Below, piece by piece: positions 7,256 through 11,414 of a stretch of DNA of 11,414 bases. This DNA is from Hemicentrotus pulcherrimus. Its lineage: Eukaryota > Echinodermata > Echinoidea > Camarodonta > Strongylocentrotidae. Under the pieces are notes generated by a model. That model saw only the letters and a program-made list of their open reading frames with translations. It did not search any database and was not told where the DNA came from. The translations under genes were made by a program, and so were the position numbers. The DNA is taken from the NCBI GenBank assembly GCA_003118195.1, contig BEXV01000808.1:65354-76767 (forward strand), given 5' to 3'. Each line of letters starts with the position of its first letter. Position 1 is the stretch's first letter.

Positions 7256-7490
7256 GACCTTAAAAAGTAGAGTGGTGGTTGGAAGAGAAAGAGAAAGACA
7301 AAAGGAGAGGTGTTGGGGTTGATGGAGGGAGGAATAGACGGAGGGATGGAGAGTAAGAGATAGAGACAGTTGGAGAGAGAGAGAGAGACCTTACAAAGAG
7401 CGGTGGTTGGGAGGAAAGAGAAAGAACAAATGAGAGTTTGGGGTTAATAGAAATAGAAGAAAGAGAGAGAGATAGAGAGGGGGGTGGGGA
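7256..7490 (+). repeat. GA-rich field containing a ~130-bp tandem duplication
   Basis: The plus strand is purine-rich. Two diverged copies can be aligned. GACCTTA occurs at 7256-7262 and 7387-7393, GGTGGTTGG at 7274-7282 and 7402-7410, AAAGAGAAAGA at 7288-7298 and 7415-7425, and GGGGTT at 7315-7320 and 7440-7445. The offset falls from 131 to 125 bp, showing small indels. Copy 1 therefore spans about 7256-7386 and copy 2 starts at 7387. A pure (GA)8 at 7373-7388 sits at the junction. The long antisense frame at 7260-7610 is a translation of this repeat. Confidence 0.85.
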
Positions 7491-8039
7491 AGGGGCACCG
7501 CGGTAAAAAATTGCGAATAATAAACTATGGTGAAATACCATTTTTTTTCTTTCTTTTCTTGGCGATTTTAGAGACAAATGCTCACCTACTCTGTTTAAAG
7601 GATCTTGCATCCGCCACTTGACTTTGATTTCAAACGTGCAAAGTGGATATTAATGGCAGTTATACTACCTAGAACTGTTAACATTTATATCGTATATCAA
7701 TCCATTAAAAACAAGAAAGGAGGGAGGGGCTCTGAAAATATAAAGCATATGTTTTGCTTAACAATGGTTACGAGATTATTGGTACTCCGAAATCGAACAA
7801 TAATGAGTTATTCAAATGAGTGCAAGTCAGACAAAAAGCTTATTTTTTTCTATACTGAAAGATAAATCTTTATCATTGTGTTTGAGTATGATTGCTAAAC
7901 GTCTCGCAAAAAGGAGGTCATGTGTGACCCCCACCCCCTTTGAACANTAAAATTAAAGAGTGGATCGAAATGGGGGCAATCAATTACAAAAATGAGCTTA
8001 TTGAGCGAAAGAAGAACAAGTAGGAAGGTGAAAAGGCCA
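7491..8039. other. AT-rich non-coding sequence with one ambiguous base
   Basis: AT-rich unique sequence with a T-run near 7541-7548. Position 7947 is an n within a C-rich to AT-rich transition. The frames at 7605-7865 (plus) and 7895-8155 (minus, crossing the n) have no recognisable content. Confidence 0.6.
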
Positions 8040-8530
8040 AAGGACGACGACGTGTAGAAGGCATCCATCTTACATGATGACCATGGCCACTCACGGCCAG
8101 TGCATGCCTCCTCGAAAACTGCTACTGAAAATCTGAAATCTGTACAACATCCCAAGTACTGGTCTGCACAACCACTTTGGGGATTATTAATTTTCTAATC
8201 CACCACCCCCAAGCCCAGAGTGTGTTTGCTTGTGCCCCTAAATAGCTTAAGAGGATAATACTCATCCGGGTTTAGTGGTCAGTCCGAGGCCGCTTTCACA
8301 CCAGCCAAAATTACGGGATGCTTATTGGACAGCAATCTATTCTAATCTTGCTACTTGGGCCCTCTATTTATAACAAACAATGCCCAAGCGGTGACCCTTG
8401 GGCCTTGGCCCTCCTGGACCCCTATGATCCCCCTTTTTCTTATGTTAATTAAGAGCTGATTTGATGAAATAACCACCTGTCAGTGACCATGCAGGGAGGT
8501 CTAATCCCTCCTGGCCAAACTAGTGCAGAC
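8040..8530. promoter_or_regulatory. Candidate cis-regulatory island H, bicoid-class site cluster
   Basis: A GC-balanced block with dense motif-like words. TAATCC (bicoid-class homeodomain, as for Otx, Gsc and Pitx) occurs as an inverted pair at 8181-8186 and 8196-8201 and again at 8502-8507. A Sox-like AACAATG (8376-8382), a Runx-like AACCAC (8471-8476) overlapping an E-box CACCTG (8474-8479), and three alternating copies of CTTGGGC/GCCCAAG (8354-8403) are also present. No coding signal is seen. The co-occurrence is typical of developmental enhancers, but the site calls are short-word matches and unproven. Confidence 0.35.
8354..8403. repeat. Three-copy alternating inverted repeat
   Basis: CTTGGGC (8354-8360), its complement GCCCAAG (8382-8388) and CTTGGGC again (8397-8403). 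The middle copy can pair with either neighbour, giving mutually exclusive 7-bp stems with loops of 21 or 8 nt. Confidence 0.85.
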
Positions 8531-8779
8531 AGGCTTCAAGGGATATTCGAAATTGAGAGATCATACCAATAGCCTTCAAGATATGATGCTCAGAATTAAG
8601 AAAAATAGAGTACAGTTTTGTAAAACCTGATGAGTGATACCAATATGAGAAATATACAGGATCGAATGTGATACGGTTAGCGTAAAACTATTTGATGAAT
8701 ACTGTTTATTCAGCTTCGAAATATGCATTGATGATTATCTGGATGATTAAGGGAATGATCAGAGGAATAAAGGTAATCC
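8531..8779. other. AT-rich spacer
   Basis: AT-rich unique sequence with another TAATCC at its end (8774-8779). I see nothing else. Confidence 0.55.
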
Positions 8780-9180
8780 CAGTCGTGTTCCATTGGTAAA
8801 GTCATTTCTGTATTTCACTTCTGTATATCCTCCCCAGTGTTCCTCTGCAGCCAAGGTTGAAATATGAACACCAATCACTGGGATATTCTGAAGCGTTTGA
8901 CGAGAAAATTATAAAGGTGATCGGTGTAAAATCCCCCCTGGTTGGACTGAAATAAAGTGTGGGGTAAATTACAAGTATGACCACACCGTGGAGGTCACTA
9001 GAGATAGGGGCTGAAGTGTGAGCAGAGGTTAATGATCCGTAAATGGTCAATGGCTTTGCCATGGTCAAGCCGCTCTATATCTCCCATCCACCCCATTCCG
9101 TCCTCATTGACGCCCGTAATGGAAGTGCGATATGGAGGTTTAATATCGCCATAATTTGGAATTATTGGGTGATTCCATGA
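8780..9180. promoter_or_regulatory. Candidate cis-regulatory island I with everted nuclear-receptor pair
   Basis: The block contains TGACCA (8978-8983) and AGGTCA (8992-8997), an everted arrangement with an 8-bp spacer. A Runx-like ACCACA overlaps the left half. An 8-bp direct repeat ATGGTCAA follows at 9043-9050 and 9061-9068, then the dyads GCGATAT/ATATCGC (9127-9133 and 9143-9149) and TGGAAT/ATTCCA (9157-9162 and 9172-9177). The antisense frame 8802-9068 has no recognisable motif. The regulatory interpretation is inferred. Confidence 0.3.
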
Positions 9181-11352
9181 GATGCTTTACACAGGAAATA
9201 AAGTCTCTTTAGAGCAAGAAGGATATTAAATCTGTTTTAATGTTAAATGAGATAATGCCCTTGTGGCTCCAAACAGGTGGGGAACGTTTTATCCATTTAT
9301 TTCAGGTAAAAATGAGAAATCTTGTGCTTTGATTATGGACAAATGGAATTTAATCTGGTTATCATTATCATTTGTCAATAGTTGATGGTCATCTAGGGAG
9401 ATTTTGTTCATGTTTGGCTGAAATAAATAAAAGACCTGTATTGTAGAGGACACAATGTACAGAAACACCCGAGTTCATTCAATAAAGTTGTTTACCTCCA
9501 AATTTAGAATTAAATCCATTGTATTCCCGACAAAACTGTGTTTGTGAAATCCTGAATGCGTTGGTATATACATTTTGTAGAACTCATTAGCATGCAAGGA
9601 TATATATCATTACCTAGCCTAAAGTGTCAAATTATATTTCAGAAGCAAAGAAAACTTGAATGATTTGTCTATTTTTATCATTTATTTTCTGTAGGCAATA
9701 AAATATGTATTCCGCAGCTTAATATTAGAGTTATGTCTTCATTAAAAAAATCCTGAATGGGTGGACTTAGTCTCCTGATATCAAACTCATTTGTTCATAA
9801 ATACCAAGAGCAGTCAACCTTTCCCTTTTGAAATCTCTCCATTTGTGAAAGGCCTTTGCTATTACTTGTGCGCACTATCTTCTAGTTTCTTTGCGGCCGA
9901 GCATCATTTAAATCAGAAAATTGAGTTCTGGGGAGAGGTGAAAAATTATCTGTGAGAGTAATCATTGTTATTATGCAAGTGTGGAAGTACATCAGAGAGT
10001 GAATGTTTCCTGAAAAGCATGGCTCTTCAAATGCCTTCATATTCTAAATATGACAAGTAATTACAGCTTTAAAATGCGGCCAATTTTTATGCCACATGTT
10101 TGTGTAGTCCCATATACATGTACCTCTTTATGTGTACAATGCTTGTTACTATACCAAGACTGCCAAATTTCTTATCATTTGATGGCTCTAGAACATTGCA
10201 GTACTCACCAATACTTATATGCTAGTTGCTACATAATCCACTTTTCTGATCGATTCCACAGTTTCTTTCACAATGCATTCGCACGACCAGAACTCAACTC
10301 TATCTTTAAATTAGGACTCCTAACTCTTGGGATTAGCTCTGTTTTCCATCTAAAGCTTTAAAATGATTGTATGGAATATCTTCCCCCTTGACAAAGCTCC
10401 AATTTTGCTCCAATTCCCCTTGGAAAAAAAAAATGAGGGAAGGGACAGCAGTATGCAAATTTTGTAGGGCATGTTTGTTCAAGTAATCCATTATTAAGAA
10501 ATGTAGTTGAATATAACATATGCGAGATCCAAAGGAAAGACCTTGTAACATTTTGAGAATATGGTTACCCTGAACAAATAGTTATTCAGATATTCAACAG
10601 TGAATCAACAGCTTATGAAACAATCAAGAAAGACTATTCCGTCTATGAATAATTATTGTGTTCTAAATGAAAAGGTTTAGTGGGGTATCGCATTTTCCTC
10701 CTCCAAATCTGTTGAAAAATTGTTTACATATAGAAATTAGATTTCTGGGAGATTTCAAGTGAGTTTTTAAATTAATGATTGCCTGGCTTGGTCACCGTCT
10801 GATAAATAACATTTTTTTGGTTGTTTCTGATTTGTAATTCTGGTCAAATATTCAAGCAGTGGATTTGAATTGAATTTATTTTTGGTTATACCCTGTCTTG
10901 TCCACGATAATTAGATTTTTTGTTTGTTTTTTGTACTTGTTTCTGCTAATACCCACAATTATCAAAATTGGTCAAAAAACAAATTATAGCATCAAATGGA
11001 CACGAATTGGCAAAAGTATAATTTGTGTTGCTCTAGATACATATGCAATTGCATCAAACATATATATGCAAGTATGATTATCTTACTTATACCATCTGCA
11101 AGTATACACAGGACACAGGAGGGCATGATCTCTCTAAGCTGACTGTCATAAGGGTGTTTTTTACAAAAATTCTTTCGTCCCTCAGCAAATTTTTGCTCTA
11201 GTTTTCAGGTAGCAATATTATCTCATATTTTTGAGAGTGGACATTTTACCCTTCAGTGAGTAAATTGATGAATGAACTGACAGGGAGAATGCATTATGGC
11301 CACACTCTACAGCCCTCTTTAATAGGTGTCTCCCTTACCCCCTGACTTCAAG
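9181..11352. other. Long AT-rich non-coding stretch, no gene seen
   Basis: Over two kilobases of AT-rich unique sequence. Several AATAAA words (for example around 9421-9430 and 9480-9485) occur but without an upstream coding end. An 8-bp palindrome GTGCGCAC sits at 9868-9875. A plus-strand frame of 103 codons (10050-10361) and an antisense frame (10333-10551) show no domain that I recognise. This could be intergenic or intronic; nothing in it separates the two. Confidence 0.6.
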
Positions 11353-11414
11353 TCCTTCTCCTTCTCCTCCCCCTCTCCCTCCCCTCTCCCTCCCCTCTCC
11401 TCTCCCCTCTCCCC
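11353..11414 (+). repeat. C/T-only tract of 11-bp units at window end
   Basis: From 11353 the plus strand is only C and T. From 11381 it is built on the unit CCCCTCTCCCT, two copies followed by a truncated third and then TCT-CCCC units. C-runs of 5, 3, 4, 3 and 4 (starting 11369) are separated by 3, 1, 3 and 1 bases, so the minus strand satisfies the usual G-quadruplex pattern. The tract reaches the window edge and may continue. Confidence 0.93.

Noticed and set aside
6607..7490. CRISPR array or other spaced direct-repeat system
   Set aside because: Repeats are microsatellites and one tandem duplication; there are no constant-length repeats with unique spacers.
7260..7610. 116-codon minus-strand frame rich in Ser, Leu and Pro
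   Set aside because: It is a translation of the GA-rich simple repeat and its tandem duplication.
9300..9720. 3' UTR with AATAAA polyadenylation signals
   Set aside because: AATAAA is frequent in AT-rich DNA, and there is no upstream coding end.
10050..10361. 103-codon plus-strand frame with several Cys and His
   Set aside because: The Cys/His spacing fits no zinc-finger pattern, and I recognise no homologue or splice context.

Overview
This window looks like non-coding DNA from an animal nuclear genome, most likely a marine invertebrate and possibly an echinoderm such as a sea urchin. The base composition is AT-rich by eye. No open frame exceeds about 120 codons, and none gives a protein I recognise. 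Microsatellites (CT, GA, CA, CCAT, GAT, poly-G) are frequent, there is at least one tRNA-derived SINE, and self-complementary words such as CTACATGTAG and AGGCCTA occur, which I associate with sea urchin and other marine invertebrate DNA. The species call is an inference. One ambiguous base (n at 7947) suggests draft or clone-based sequence. I see no bacterial gene organisation, rRNA, functional tRNA, CRISPR array or convincing exon. Layout: AT-rich filler alternates with shorter, more GC-balanced, non-repetitive islands at about 440-860, 1320-1560, 2580-2970, 3520-3740, 4300-4770, 5570-5960, 6936-7255, 8040-8530 and 8780-9180. The islands hold clustered dyad symmetries and transcription-factor-like words (paired bicoid-class TAATCC, Smad-like AGAC/GTCT, an everted nuclear-receptor pair, homeodomain palindromes, CCAAT pairs). 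They resemble candidate cis-regulatory modules of a gene lying outside the window, but only cross-species conservation or chromatin data could show that. Repeats: a tRNA-related SINE with clear A and B boxes lies at about 2982-3130. A second SINE-like element lies at about 3838-3990. A CT-rich field (6607-6916) and a GA-rich field (7256-7490) sit on either side of the 6936-7255 island, with purine and pyrimidine strands exchanged; the GA-rich field contains a diverged tandem duplication of about 130 bp. The window ends in a C/T-only tract of 11-bp repeats whose complement is rich in G-runs. From 9181 to 11352 I see almost only AT-rich unique sequence. I find no new biological system that can be demonstrated from this sequence. 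The best leads are the regulatory-like islands, the back-to-back hairpins at 5850-5914, the CT/island/GA arrangement and the tandem duplication.
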